A stretch of DNA of 64,000 nt, taken from assembly GCF_900105125.1 (NCBI RefSeq), contig NZ_LT629750.1, forward strand, positions 4,491,001 to 4,555,000, in the 5' to 3' direction. Every line of letters starts with the position of its first letter. The first letter of the stretch is position 1. This document shows positions 35,044 to 43,844 of the stretch, piece by piece. A program made the translations under genes and the position numbers. This stretch comes from Bradyrhizobium canariense. Lineage in GTDB: Bacteria; Pseudomonadota; Alphaproteobacteria; Rhizobiales; Xanthobacteraceae. The notes under the pieces are model-generated. The model was not told where the DNA came from. It saw nothing but the letters and a program-made list of their open reading frames with translations, and searched no databases.

Positions 35044-36285
35044 CTAACTTGACGACCTGCCCATCGCCACTTGATCGGCAACGATCCCTGCGGTTGCAGC
35101 TGAAAGCGTCCAGCCTAGGTGGCCGTGACCGGTATTGTAGAAGACCCCTGGCCTCTTGCCAGGTCCGACCCTCGGCATCATATCCGGCATCATCGGCCTG
35201 AGGCCGCACCAGGGCACGACTCGGCTTGTATTCAGCTCCGGAAACAATCGCCTGGTCCAATCGACCAGAGGCTGAACTCGATCGGCGCGAATGTCGCGAT
35301 TTGCACCACTAAATTCTGCCGTACCCGCGACCCGAAATCGATTGGGTCCAAGGCGGCTCGCAACAATCTTGGCTTTTTCATCGAGTAAGCTCACCCAGGG
35401 CGCGGCGTTCTGATTTTCCACGTCCTCAAGTTCAACCGTAATTGAGTAGCCCTTTACCGGATAAACGTTGACTCGGTCCCCAAGTTTGGCCGCCAAATGC
35501 CTGCTTGCAACGCCCGCGCAGATCACAACTGCATCAAAGTGAGCTTTGGCAACGTGACTATCCGACTGCGTCGAAGCCGGAGTCCAATTGATATCGATGC
35601 CATGATCGGACGAAAGTATATCCGAAACCTCGGCATCACTTACGAACTGAACATCTTTTCGCCGACAATAATCCATCAATCCACGCGTAAATTTATGGAT
35701 ATCTCCGGTGAAATCCGACGGTGTAAAAAACCCGCCGAAATATTTACCTTCTAGTGCCGGCTCGATGGAGCGAATTTCCTCAACCGAGACGGCGGTGCGG
35801 ACTAAACCTCCTTCCTCGAGCAGCTTGTTTGCTTCCATCGCGCGACGGAAATCGTCGGCATCATAATAGATGTGAAGGATACCACGCCGTTCGAGATCGA
35901 AGTTTATCTCAGCTTTCTCCGCCATCGCCAGCAGATGCTGCCGGGCCGCAATGGCGAGGCGAGTTGTTGCGATCGTATTTGTTCGGTAGTTGGGAATGTT
36001 GGCGGCGAATTCAGCGAGCCAAGAATACTTGTGCCAGCTCGGGGTCAGATTAAGCGATAACGGTGCATCGTTCTGGAATAGCCATCCCATGCCCTTCATT
36101 ACGGTCGACCAGCTATTCCAAACCTCAGCATTACTGGCGGAAAGCTGGCCACCATTGGCATAGGATGTCTCCATCGCCGCATAACGATGTCGATCAAATA
36201 CGGTGACTTCGTAACCCTTTTCACGAAGAGCATAAGCAGTCGTTGCACCGGTGATACCGGCGCCGATTACAGCGATGTGCGGCAC
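35044..36285 (-). CDS. FAD-dependent D-amino acid dehydrogenase/glycine oxidase-like protein
   Basis: 413 residues of the DadA family: N-terminal FAD site IGAGITGATTAYALREKGYEV, a substrate-domain stretch ETSYANGGQLSASNAEVWNS typical of DadA, VYPVKGYSITVEL, and C-terminal WCGLRPMMPDMMPRVG with GHGHLGWTLSAATAG. It oxidatively deaminates a D-amino acid or glycine to the 2-oxoacid and ammonia, passing electrons to the respiratory chain. The start is a GTG. A tandem glycine riboswitch lies 60 bp upstream, so glycine, or a glycine-yielding compound, is the likely signal and possibly the substrate. Confidence 0.9.
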   Translation of the reverse strand: MPHIAVIGAGITGATTAYALREKGYEVTVFDRHRYAAMETSYANGGQLSASNAEVWNSWSTVMKGMGWLFQNDAPLSLNLTPSWHKYSWLAEFAANIPNYRTNTIATTRLAIAARQHLLAMAEKAEINFDLERRGILHIYYDADDFRRAMEANKLLEEGGLVRTAVSVEEIRSIEPALEGKYFGGFFTPSDFTGDIHKFTRGLMDYCRRKDVQFVSDAEVSDILSSDHGIDINWTPASTQSDSHVAKAHFDAVVICAGVASRHLAAKLGDRVNVYPVKGYSITVELEDVENQNAAPWVSLLDEKAKIVASRLGPNRFRVAGTAEFSGANRDIRADRVQPLVDWTRRLFPELNTSRVVPWCGLRPMMPDMMPRVGPGKRPGVFYNTGHGHLGWTLSAATAGIVADQVAMGRSSS

Positions 36286-36344
36286 TGAAGTTTTCTTTCG
36301 ACCAGAGTGAAGACATGGTTCGAAAGTCGTTCGAACCGGCTATC

Positions 36345-36537
36345 CCCATCTGTCTCGGTACCTGAGAGCTTGATCCGCCGCTCCTCAGAGCTTCAGACTT
36401 CCCCTTCGGTGGACGCTCGAAGCGTCACTCTCCAGATTGTCCAACGATGCGGTCCTTTGTGCCTGAGAGTTTCCCGGGGGGTTGCTCCTTCGGCGCCGAC
36501 GCTGGCCTAGCCAACGCCGATCTCTCCCTCATCGTCT
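36345..36537 (-). promoter_or_regulatory. Tandem glycine riboswitch
   Basis: Reading the minus strand, two glycine aptamers follow one another. The first (36537 to about 36445) has GATGAGGGAGAG, GCGCCGAAGGAGCAA and GGAAACTCTCAGGCAC. The second (about 36444 to 36345) has TCTGGAGAGTGACG, CCACCGAAGGGGAAG and AGCTCTCAGGTACCG. The GAGAG, CCGAAGG and CTCTCAGG boxes are the conserved cores of this class. Between it and the DadA-like start sits a perfect 7-bp hairpin (36317-36337), a plausible expression platform. In most bacteria this riboswitch turns genes on when glycine is plentiful. Confidence 0.9.
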
Positions 36538-36639
36538 GGTCGGACGATTTTGTATCGCAGATGTTCTTGCAGGACGCAAGACACTTAAGCCTGCGCACTC
36601 GCTCTTCTTATTCCGTTGGCTTAAGATGGCAGGCGCTGG

Positions 36640-37030
36640 CTTACTACCTCTCGAGACAGCGCGCACGTCAATACTCTCCTCAAGAGCGTCGATGATGGCC
36701 CCGCGGGTCTCAGGTTTCAGCTCGGTGAGACGAGACGCAGGCGTGCCACGGCGTTTCTGCAGATACAGGAACACAGCTCCTTCAACTAGACGCCGGACTT
36801 CGGAAGAGCCAAGTGGCAGCGCCATCCACCACTTCATTCTTTAGATCGTCGAGTGCCGATTGCTCCGCGGGTGTCAGCGGCTCTCCCACGAGTTCGTCGT
36901 GCGACCAGGCAGCCGAGCCTTGCAAGATGCTGCTCTGCGGCAGGAGAGTCAGTGCTGAACATCGAAGAGAAGTCCGAAGTGAGCAACTGCTCGGCGGTAA
37001 GATTCTCTACGTTTGGAGCTGAAAGAGTGT
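36640..37030 (-). pseudogene. Decayed coding region spread over three frames
   Basis: Successive minus-strand frames each look protein-like but are short: ENLTAEQLLTSDFSSMFST, then LVGEPLTPAEQSALDDLKN, then LGSSEVRRLVEGAVFLYLQ running to DALEES. They would join with two small frameshifts into one soluble protein of about 120 residues that I do not recognise. The end approaches the glycine riboswitch start, so it is probably debris rather than an expressed gene. The stretch 37031-37368 beyond it has no recognisable gene either. Confidence 0.35.
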
Positions 37031-37368
37031 CTCCACAAGGATCGGAAAATCACCGTCGCCGGGTCCCCATTCGCCTTATGTGCAGTCTCTCCCATGCGGA
37101 AAACAAGGGCGCCAGGCCTGTAAAGGAGCCTTATCGAGCCCGGTGCCCGTGACATCGTGGTCACCGACAAGGAGCGCGAACTCCAGGCCCTGAAGATCCA
37201 GCGTGATGCCCATGATCTCGTCGCCGCCTGTCTTCACCACCGGCACGATCTGGATATTGTCACGTCGCCAGAACTGATGGCCAAGGCCGCGCGCGAGATA
37301 GAACCCGAGCGGTTTCTTCCACTTGATTGCATCTTGATTCTTGCATGGGATCAGGATCAACAACACAA

Positions 37369-38349
37369 TCAGTTCCCTGACCTTGACAAGAGCCGTCGCC
37401 CGAGGTCGTCCGCAAAAGCAAGGCAGGTTTCCGCAAGGGAAACGCGGTCCGCGGTAGAGCGCATGATTGTCGGCGCCACTCGCACGGCAGCGCCGGTCGC
37501 TTCAATCTGATCCTGAAGTTGCGCGTCGATCTCGTCGATGACAATTCCCGAGATCAATCCACGATAGTGTTCCGCGATAGTCGTCACCGAAACCGGTCCG
37601 CCGAGTTCCAGCATAATCTTCGCGGCAGGCCCTTTGATCGCGGTGCCGCCGACGATCGGCGACACAGCCACCACTGGTACCTGCAGCGCCCGCAGCCAAT
37701 CGCGGACGCCGGGAATGGCAAGAATCGGATCGATGCTAAGGTAAGGATTGGATGGACAAAAAATAACGGCTGCCGGTCGATCCGCCGCACCGATCCCGAC
37801 AAGCTCGCGGTTGAATCTTGCCGATGTTGAGCCTTCGTAAGATATCTCCGAGACCGGCACCTCACAGCGCAAGCGCACAAAATAATCCTGGAACGAAAAC
37901 AGATCGTCCCCACTGCGAATAACGGTCCTAACCGGCTCATCGGACATCGGCAGTATCCGCGCGACGATACCAAGGGACCGACACAGTTCGGCGGTCACCG
38001 CCGTCAGCGTCGCGCCCCCATTCAGGCGGCTGGTTCTGATGGCGTGGGTCGCGAGATCGCGATCGCCGAGACGAAACCATTCGGGACCGCCAAGCCGGGC
38101 AACCTGCTCCATGAACGCCCAACTCTCGCCCTGCAGACCCCATCCCTGGATCGGATTCGCCAGTCCGGCCAAGGTATACATCACCGTGTCAAGATCGGGC
38201 GAGATGCGCAGGCCGAGATGTTCAAAATCATCGCCGGTGTTGACGACCACGGTCAGCTTCTCGCGCAACACCTGCGCAAGACCGTCGGCAAGCTTCGCGC
38301 CACCGACGCCACCCGCGAGGGCGATCACCTTACCCGAACTTGCATTCAA
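37369..38349 (-). CDS. cofD: 2-phospho-L-lactate (or phosphoenolpyruvate) transferase CofD/FbiA
   Basis: 326 residues. CofD hallmarks: VIALAGGVGGAKLADGLA (residues 8-25), VVVNTGDDFEHLGLRISPDL, LDTVMYTLAGLANP, FLGDRDLATH-like RLGDRDLATHAIRT, FCPSNPYLSIDPILAIPGV and VAVSPIVGGTAIKGPA. It transfers the phospholactyl or phosphoenolpyruvyl group from the GDP-activated precursor to FO, giving F420-0 or dehydro-F420-0. Its start overlaps the cofE stop by ATGA. Last gene of the F420 operon. Confidence 0.95.
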   Translation of the reverse strand: MNASSGKVIALAGGVGGAKLADGLAQVLREKLTVVVNTGDDFEHLGLRISPDLDTVMYTLAGLANPIQGWGLQGESWAFMEQVARLGGPEWFRLGDRDLATHAIRTSRLNGGATLTAVTAELCRSLGIVARILPMSDEPVRTVIRSGDDLFSFQDYFVRLRCEVPVSEISYEGSTSARFNRELVGIGAADRPAAVIFCPSNPYLSIDPILAIPGVRDWLRALQVPVVAVSPIVGGTAIKGPAAKIMLELGGPVSVTTIAEHYRGLISGIVIDEIDAQLQDQIEATGAAVRVAPTIMRSTADRVSLAETCLAFADDLGRRLLSRSGN

Positions 38350-39104
38350 CGAAACAAATCCTTTTCTATTGGACGCAGCAAACCACGCGCGGTACCACGC
38401 TGTGACGGCACAGCCAGCCCACGCGCCAGCACGACCGGAAATCCCTCACCAGCCTGTCCCATAACCAGCGATGCCGCGGCCGCCAGTTCGTCGGCCCATC
38501 CAACCTCCGTCGTCTCGAGTAGCCGGCCGTAGAGGTCGGGCCTCCCGCGCAAGTCGAGCAGAGTCGGCGTGCCGCTGGCGCCGATGGTCGTGCCGATCGT
38601 GCCGTTACGCCAGGCGCGGCCGATGCTATCGATAACGAGCACTCCGATTTCCACGCCGGCTTGCCTCCTGAACGCATCGCACATGAGCTGCGACGAGCGA
38701 TCTGGATCGAGCGGCAACAGCAGGGCGCAATCCGCGCCGTCGACGTTCGACCTATCGATGCCGGCATTCGCCAGAATCATGCCCAGCCGATGTTCGACAA
38801 TAAGGACGCCAGGCCTCGCGCGAACGACCGCCGCCGACTCGGACAGGATCAACTCGACAAGCCGTACATCCTTTCGAGTCACGGCAGCAAGTTCGATCGC
38901 TCGGGGAGACGGGGTCACATTCCTCAGGTCGACACTGCGGCCTTCCGCCTTGGATACGATCTTTTGTGCGTAGACCAGAATATCGTTCGCCTCGAGCTTC
39001 AATTGCGAGACGCGGAGCGCGGACAAGGTGAGATCGACCAGGTCGTCACCCACCTTGACCAGCGGCACACCCTGTAATGGCTGTAGTAACAGACCTTGCG
39101 CCAT
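38346..39104 (-). CDS. cofE: Coenzyme F420-0:L-glutamate ligase CofE
   Basis: 252 residues of the CofE fold: LLQPLQGVPLVKVGDDLVDL, ILVYAQKIVSKAEGR, RLGMILANAGIDRSN, LLLPLDPDRSS and VIDSIGRAWRNGTIGTTIGA. It adds gamma-linked glutamates to F420-0 with GTP. It has the short archaeal-type length; the C-terminal nitroreductase-like FMN domain of actinobacterial FbiB, which reduces dehydro-F420, is missing, so saturation of the precursor must happen elsewhere or the lactyl/3-phosphoglyceryl route is used (inference). ATG 39104 follows AAGAG; 14 bp after npdG. Confidence 0.95.
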   Translation of the reverse strand: MAQGLLLQPLQGVPLVKVGDDLVDLTLSALRVSQLKLEANDILVYAQKIVSKAEGRSVDLRNVTPSPRAIELAAVTRKDVRLVELILSESAAVVRARPGVLIVEHRLGMILANAGIDRSNVDGADCALLLPLDPDRSSQLMCDAFRRQAGVEIGVLVIDSIGRAWRNGTIGTTIGASGTPTLLDLRGRPDLYGRLLETTEVGWADELAAAASLVMGQAGEGFPVVLARGLAVPSQRGTARGLLRPIEKDLFR

Positions 39105-39121
39105 CAATCTCTTTCACTAGA

Positions 39122-39790
39122 TCAGATTGGAAGTCCCGTAATCCGGATGCCGGCATCGGGCACCTTGTAGGTCCGGTTAATCCAGATTAATGCCGATGTC
39201 AGGCTTTCAGCCACCACCGAGTTGGCAAGCGCACCCGCATCGATACCGCGCAAGCCCGCATCGGCCGCCAGTTGAATGCCGATCTGTCGGGCGTCCTTGT
39301 CATCGCTGGCGACGAGCACGTCACATTCAATGTGTGTGTCGAGATGCTTCAGCTTATGTGCGGAGACGTTTTGAAACGCCGAAACGACGCGAACCTGATC
39401 TCCCAATAACGATTGAACTGCAACTACACAGGAGTCCGATTCCGGCAATTGCACCCTTGAGACCTTGGGCGGGACCAGCGGTACCGTAACATCGATCAGA
39501 ATCTTTCCCTGCAACGCATCCTTCAGGGACTCCACTGTCGACATCTGGCCCGAGAACGGCACAGCCAGGACGACAATCTCGGCAAACTGCACGCCGTCCC
39601 GACTCTCGACGCCCCGGATGGCCTCTGTTCCAAGCAGGCCATTCAGCTCCCGCGCCGCCGTCCTTGCTTTTTCGCCATCGCGAGAGCCGATGACGACATC
39701 GTGACCGTGTCGCGCCCAGCGCAGCGCCAGACCTCCACCTTCGGCGCCAGTTCCACCCACGACACAGATCGTATATTTGGTTGAAGCCAT
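39122..39790 (-). CDS. npdG: NADPH-dependent F420 reductase (NpdG/Fno-like)
   Basis: 222 residues with an N-terminal Rossmann motif ICVVGGTGAEGGGLALRWA, GSRDGEKARTAARELN, AEIVVLAVPFSGQMSTVE, ILIDVTVPLVPPK and VVSAFQNVSAHKL, all as in F420H2:NADP+ oxidoreductases. The family moves hydride between NADPH and F420, so here it would reduce F420 for consumer enzymes. It begins 8 bp after cofGH with GAGGAAG at ideal spacing. Confidence 0.92.
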   Translation of the reverse strand: MASTKYTICVVGGTGAEGGGLALRWARHGHDVVIGSRDGEKARTAARELNGLLGTEAIRGVESRDGVQFAEIVVLAVPFSGQMSTVESLKDALQGKILIDVTVPLVPPKVSRVQLPESDSCVVAVQSLLGDQVRVVSAFQNVSAHKLKHLDTHIECDVLVASDDKDARQIGIQLAADAGLRGIDAGALANSVVAESLTSALIWINRTYKVPDAGIRITGLPI

Positions 39791-39798
39791 TATCTTCC

Positions 39799-42210
39799 TC
39801 AGAGGCTTGCTAAACCGTCGCGGACAGAAGTCCTCGAGCCGAACGGCGTCATAGTGAGTTCGGCCAGCGCGGGCGCGCCAAAGCTCGCCTCGTAGCGTTC
39901 TCTCGGTACCGGCCCGTAAAGCGTCGTGCGCTGCTGCGGCCGCCGTCCCAGCGTCTCGATGAGCGCTTCCATCTGTTCAGGCGCGAATTCCTGGCCATGC
40001 TGCGTGCCCGCGGCGCGTGAAATGCTTTCATTCATCAGGGTGCCACCGAGATCATTAACGCCGCTCTGAAGCAGGGCCGCGAGTCCGGCTTCCCCGAGCT
40101 TGACCCACGACGCCTGGATATTGGTGATCAGCGGGTTGAGGACGAGGCGCGAGACCGCATGCATCAACCGCACTTCACGCCATGTCGGCCCGATGCGCGA
40201 CTGTCCCCGCAGCGACATCGGCGCTTCCATATGCACGAACGGCAGCGGCACGAACTCGGTGATGCCGCCGGTTCGTTCCTGCAGGTCGCGCAGATGCAGC
40301 AAGTGCCTGGCCCAGTTTGCCGGATGCTCGATATGGCCGAACATGATTGTGGACGTCGTGCGTAAGCCCACCTCATGCGCCGCCGCGATGACGTCCAGCC
40401 ATTCCCGGGTGTTGAGCTTGTCGGGGCAGATCGATGCCCTCACCTCGTCATCGAGTATTTCGGCCGCCGTGCCAGGCAACGAGCCGAGACCGGCGTCGCG
40501 CAGAATTTCGAGATAGCGGCGCGTACCCATTCCGAGCGTCGACGCGCCCTGCGAAATCTCCAGCGGCGAGAACGCGTGCACATGCATGCCCGGTACCTCC
40601 GCCTTCACCACACGCAGCAGTTCCAGATACTTTTCGCCGGTATAGCTTGGGTTGATGCCGCCCTGCATGCAGACTTCAGTCGCGCCGCGATCCCACGCCT
40701 CGCGCGCGCGCCGCGCCACTTCATCCAGCGCCAGGTCATAGGGCTTGCCGCGCAGAGTCTCGCTGGTCTTTCCTTTCGAGAACGCGCAAAAGCTGCATCG
40801 ATAGCTGCAAACATTGGTATAGTTGATATTCCGGTTGACCACATAACGGACGACAGCGCCATTCATCCGTGCTCTCAGTTCATCCGCGGCGGAACAGATG
40901 ACATCGACGTCGCCGCTTCGGGCCGAGAACAGCCTGACGATGTCTCCTTCCGACAGGCGCGATCCTGCTGCCGCGCGCTGGAGCAGCGCATCGATGCCGC
41001 GATCCGCTCGCACTGCAGGCGGCGGCGTCGGCAGACGTTCCAGTGATCCCGGCATCCAGCCGTCCTCGCGGACGAATCCGTCGGCATCGACTTCGCGCAG
41101 CACTTTATGCACCAGCGCGCGATCCAGCCATGTGACCGCATTCGCCACATAGGAAGGATAGATTGCAAGACGTTGTTGCAGGGTGCAGCCGGCCCTCTCC
41201 GTCGCGCTTTGAAGCTGTGCGATCTCCGGCCAGGGCGCTTCCGGGTTGACGTGGTCGGCGGTCACGGGGGAAATGCCGCCCCAATCATTGATACCCGAGT
41301 CCAGCAATTCCGGAAAATCCGAATAGCTAAGATTGGGCGGCACCTGAATGTTCATGGCCGCGCCGAAGATGTGCCGAGCGACGGCGGCGGACCAGAGCAG
41401 ATCGTCGATATCCGGTTCCCGGCTGTTTGCAAAGCGCGTATCGGGCTTGGCCCGGAAATTCTGAATGATGATTTCCTGAAGATGACCGTAGCGCTCGTGC
41501 AGATTCTTCAACGCCAGCAGCGATTGAATGCGTTCGAGCCGAGTCTCGCCGATACCGATCAGAATCCCGCTGGTGAACGGAATGCGTTGGCGGCCGGCTG
41601 CGGCGATCATCGCCATTCGAAGCTGCGGGTCCTTGTCAGGCGAGCCGAAATGCGCGCCGCCGCGTTCACCCAGCCGAGGCGAAATCGTTTCCAGCATGAT
41701 CCCTTGCGAAACGCTGACCCTGCGCAGCCGCACAAGTTCTTCCTCGGTCATCACGCCGGCGTTGACGTGAGGCAGGAGGCTGGTTTCCTTCAGGATCAGC
41801 GCGCAAACCGCAGCCAGGTAGTCCATCGTCGTTGCAAAGCCGAGTTCGCGCAGCGCCTCGCGCGCGGCCCCATAACGCAATTCCGGCTTATCGCCCAGTG
41901 TGAACAAGGCTTCGCGACATCCCATCTTCTCGCCCGCCCGGGCAATGGACAGTACGTCTTCAGGCGACAGGAACGGCTTTCGAACCTGCCGGGGACTTTG
42001 GGCAAAGGTGCAGTAACCGCACACGTCCCGGCAAAGCTGAGTCAACGGAATAAACACCTTGCGCGAATAGCTGATCGCTGAGCCATGACCTTCTCGCTTC
42101 AAAGCCCGTGATCGACCCAGCAATTCCTGAAGCGGCTGGGCTTCGAATGTCGCGAGCCGCAGACGAGCTTCCTCGTGCGAAAACAGACGCGTGATTTCTG
42201 CCGTCAGCAT
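39799..42210 (-). CDS. cofGH: FO synthase, fused CofG-CofH (FbiC type)
   Basis: 803 residues with two radical SAM domains in CofG-then-CofH order. The first 4Fe-4S motif is CRDVCGYC (Cys 60, 64, 67) within FIPLTQLCRDVCGYCTFA; the second is CSYRCSFC near residue 468 after RNINYTNV. Other family motifs are GDKPELRYG, VNAGVMTEEELVRLR, AWDRGATEVCMQGGINPSY and MFGHIEHPANWARHL. It joins 5-amino-6-ribitylaminouracil with tyrosine to make FO, the F420 chromophore. This fused form is typical of actinobacteria and of the few F420-making proteobacteria; methanogens keep two genes. AAGGGA precedes the ATG. Confidence 0.96.
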   Translation of the reverse strand: MLTAEITRLFSHEEARLRLATFEAQPLQELLGRSRALKREGHGSAISYSRKVFIPLTQLCRDVCGYCTFAQSPRQVRKPFLSPEDVLSIARAGEKMGCREALFTLGDKPELRYGAAREALRELGFATTMDYLAAVCALILKETSLLPHVNAGVMTEEELVRLRRVSVSQGIMLETISPRLGERGGAHFGSPDKDPQLRMAMIAAAGRQRIPFTSGILIGIGETRLERIQSLLALKNLHERYGHLQEIIIQNFRAKPDTRFANSREPDIDDLLWSAAVARHIFGAAMNIQVPPNLSYSDFPELLDSGINDWGGISPVTADHVNPEAPWPEIAQLQSATERAGCTLQQRLAIYPSYVANAVTWLDRALVHKVLREVDADGFVREDGWMPGSLERLPTPPPAVRADRGIDALLQRAAAGSRLSEGDIVRLFSARSGDVDVICSAADELRARMNGAVVRYVVNRNINYTNVCSYRCSFCAFSKGKTSETLRGKPYDLALDEVARRAREAWDRGATEVCMQGGINPSYTGEKYLELLRVVKAEVPGMHVHAFSPLEISQGASTLGMGTRRYLEILRDAGLGSLPGTAAEILDDEVRASICPDKLNTREWLDVIAAAHEVGLRTTSTIMFGHIEHPANWARHLLHLRDLQERTGGITEFVPLPFVHMEAPMSLRGQSRIGPTWREVRLMHAVSRLVLNPLITNIQASWVKLGEAGLAALLQSGVNDLGGTLMNESISRAAGTQHGQEFAPEQMEALIETLGRRPQQRTTLYGPVPRERYEASFGAPALAELTMTPFGSRTSVRDGLASL

Positions 42211-42307
42211 GATCGTCCCTTCGGGCCGCGCGCTTCCCGCGTTCCGGTCAACATTAGATGATTAGATACCCCCGGTAACAAGCACATCTACATGTCTCCC
42301 GTGTAGG

Positions 42308-43840
42308 TCAACTCTCGAAGATCGGGGCCGGAGCAGGCGGTTCCTCGACGCCATGCTTGCGCCATTTCAAATAGATCTGCGTTCCGATCAGGATGACACA
42401 AAGCGCGAGAAAGACGGCGCTGATCGGCCGCTCCACGAATACTGCGAAATCGCCCCGCGAGATCAGCATCGTTCTGCGGAGATTTTCCTCGAAGCGGGGC
42501 CCGAGAACGAAACCGAGAAGTATCGGCGCTGGATGAAAGCCAAGCGTCAGCAGCACGTAGCCGGCAATGCCGATCGCGAGCGTTTCGCCGACCTGAAACA
42601 GGTCGTTGTTCGTGCTGTAGACCCCGACGCAAACGAAAAACAGGGCGCTGGGATATAGATACTTGTAGGGCACCGTAAGCAGATTTACCCACAGCCCGAT
42701 CAGCGGCACGTTGAGAACGACAAGAAGAATATTTCCGACCCAGAAGCTTGCGATCAGGCCCCAGAAAATATCGGGATGGTCACTGATCAGTTGCGGACCG
42801 GGGCTAATTCCCTGAATCGTAAGCGCCGCAAGGAGCAATGCCATTACCGCGTCGCCGGGAATGCCGAGACTCATCGTCGGAATGAAATCGCCCTGCACCG
42901 CGGAATGCGTCGAGGCTTCCGGAGCGGCAACTCCCTCGATCGCGCCGCGGCCGAATCTCTCGGGCGTCTTCGAGAGCTTCTTTTCAGTGGCATATGAGAT
43001 GAACGAAGCGATCGTCGGGCCCGTTCCGGGAATGAGCGCGCACAAACTGCCGATGATCGTCCCGCGCAGCATTGGAAGCGATGCCGCCTTGAGATCCGCC
43101 CGGCTAGGCCGCATGTCCCGGAGTCGGAGCTTCGCCCGAGACGCATGAAGAGGAACGATCTTGTTTACGCTTTTTAGAAACTCGGCGACGCCGAACAAGC
43201 CGAGAGCCAGCGCGACGACGTCGATGCCGTCGGCCAGATTAAGCAGACCGAACGTGAATCGTTCCGTTCCGTTCAACGCGTCCGAGCCGACGAGGCCGAG
43301 CGTCAGGCCGAGCGTCGTCATTGCAACGCCCTTCAGCGGAGACCCGCGCGTCAACGTCGAGCCTGCCAGAAGCCCCAACAGCATCAGTGAACAAATTTCC
43401 GGAGGACCGAATTTCAGCGCCACGCTGACAAGCACGGGCGCGAAAAAGATCATTTCGGTTATGCCGAACGATGCGCCGACGAACGACGCCAGCATCGTGA
43501 TCCCCAAAGCGGTTCCGCCCCTGCCTTGCTGCGTGAGCGGGTAGCCATCCAGGCAGGTCACCGCATGCGGCGGGTGACATGGCAGGTTCAGCAGGATCGA
43601 GCAGATCGCTCCGCCATATTGGGCGCCGTAATAGATGCCCGCCAGCATCAGAATGGCCGCCACAGGCGGCATCGAAAATGTAACGGGAAGCAGAATCGAA
43701 ATCGCCGCCATCACCCCCATGCCGGGAAGGACGCCGACGAGATTGCCCATCAATACCCCGGCGAGACACGCCAGGAAGTTGTGCGGCTGGAATGCCACTC
43801 CAAAACCATGAGATAGATCCGCTATCGCCGTCGCAAACAT
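42308..43840 (-). CDS. Tripartite tricarboxylate transporter, large membrane subunit TctA
   Basis: 510 residues and about 12 spans with the TctA hallmarks: GNLVGVLPGMGVMAAISILLP, IYYGAQYGGAICSILLNLP, TCLDGYPLTQQGRGGTALG, SLCALIPGTGPTIASFISYA and FIPTMSLGIPGDAVMALLL. It is the secondary-transport channel of a TctABC system. The stop of tctB is 4 bp upstream. It lies 97 bp before cofGH on the same strand, so one transcript could cover both transport and F420 synthesis. Confidence 0.93.
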   Translation of the reverse strand: MFATAIADLSHGFGVAFQPHNFLACLAGVLMGNLVGVLPGMGVMAAISILLPVTFSMPPVAAILMLAGIYYGAQYGGAICSILLNLPCHPPHAVTCLDGYPLTQQGRGGTALGITMLASFVGASFGITEMIFFAPVLVSVALKFGPPEICSLMLLGLLAGSTLTRGSPLKGVAMTTLGLTLGLVGSDALNGTERFTFGLLNLADGIDVVALALGLFGVAEFLKSVNKIVPLHASRAKLRLRDMRPSRADLKAASLPMLRGTIIGSLCALIPGTGPTIASFISYATEKKLSKTPERFGRGAIEGVAAPEASTHSAVQGDFIPTMSLGIPGDAVMALLLAALTIQGISPGPQLISDHPDIFWGLIASFWVGNILLVVLNVPLIGLWVNLLTVPYKYLYPSALFFVCVGVYSTNNDLFQVGETLAIGIAGYVLLTLGFHPAPILLGFVLGPRFEENLRRTMLISRGDFAVFVERPISAVFLALCVILIGTQIYLKWRKHGVEEPPAPAPIFES

Positions 43841-43844
43841 CGCG

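Noticed and set aside
39799..42210. Possible cofC hidden in another frame of the F420 operon
   Set aside because: I looked through the frames and gaps from 36.5 to 48 kb for the guanylyltransferase-like motifs and found none; cofC is probably elsewhere.
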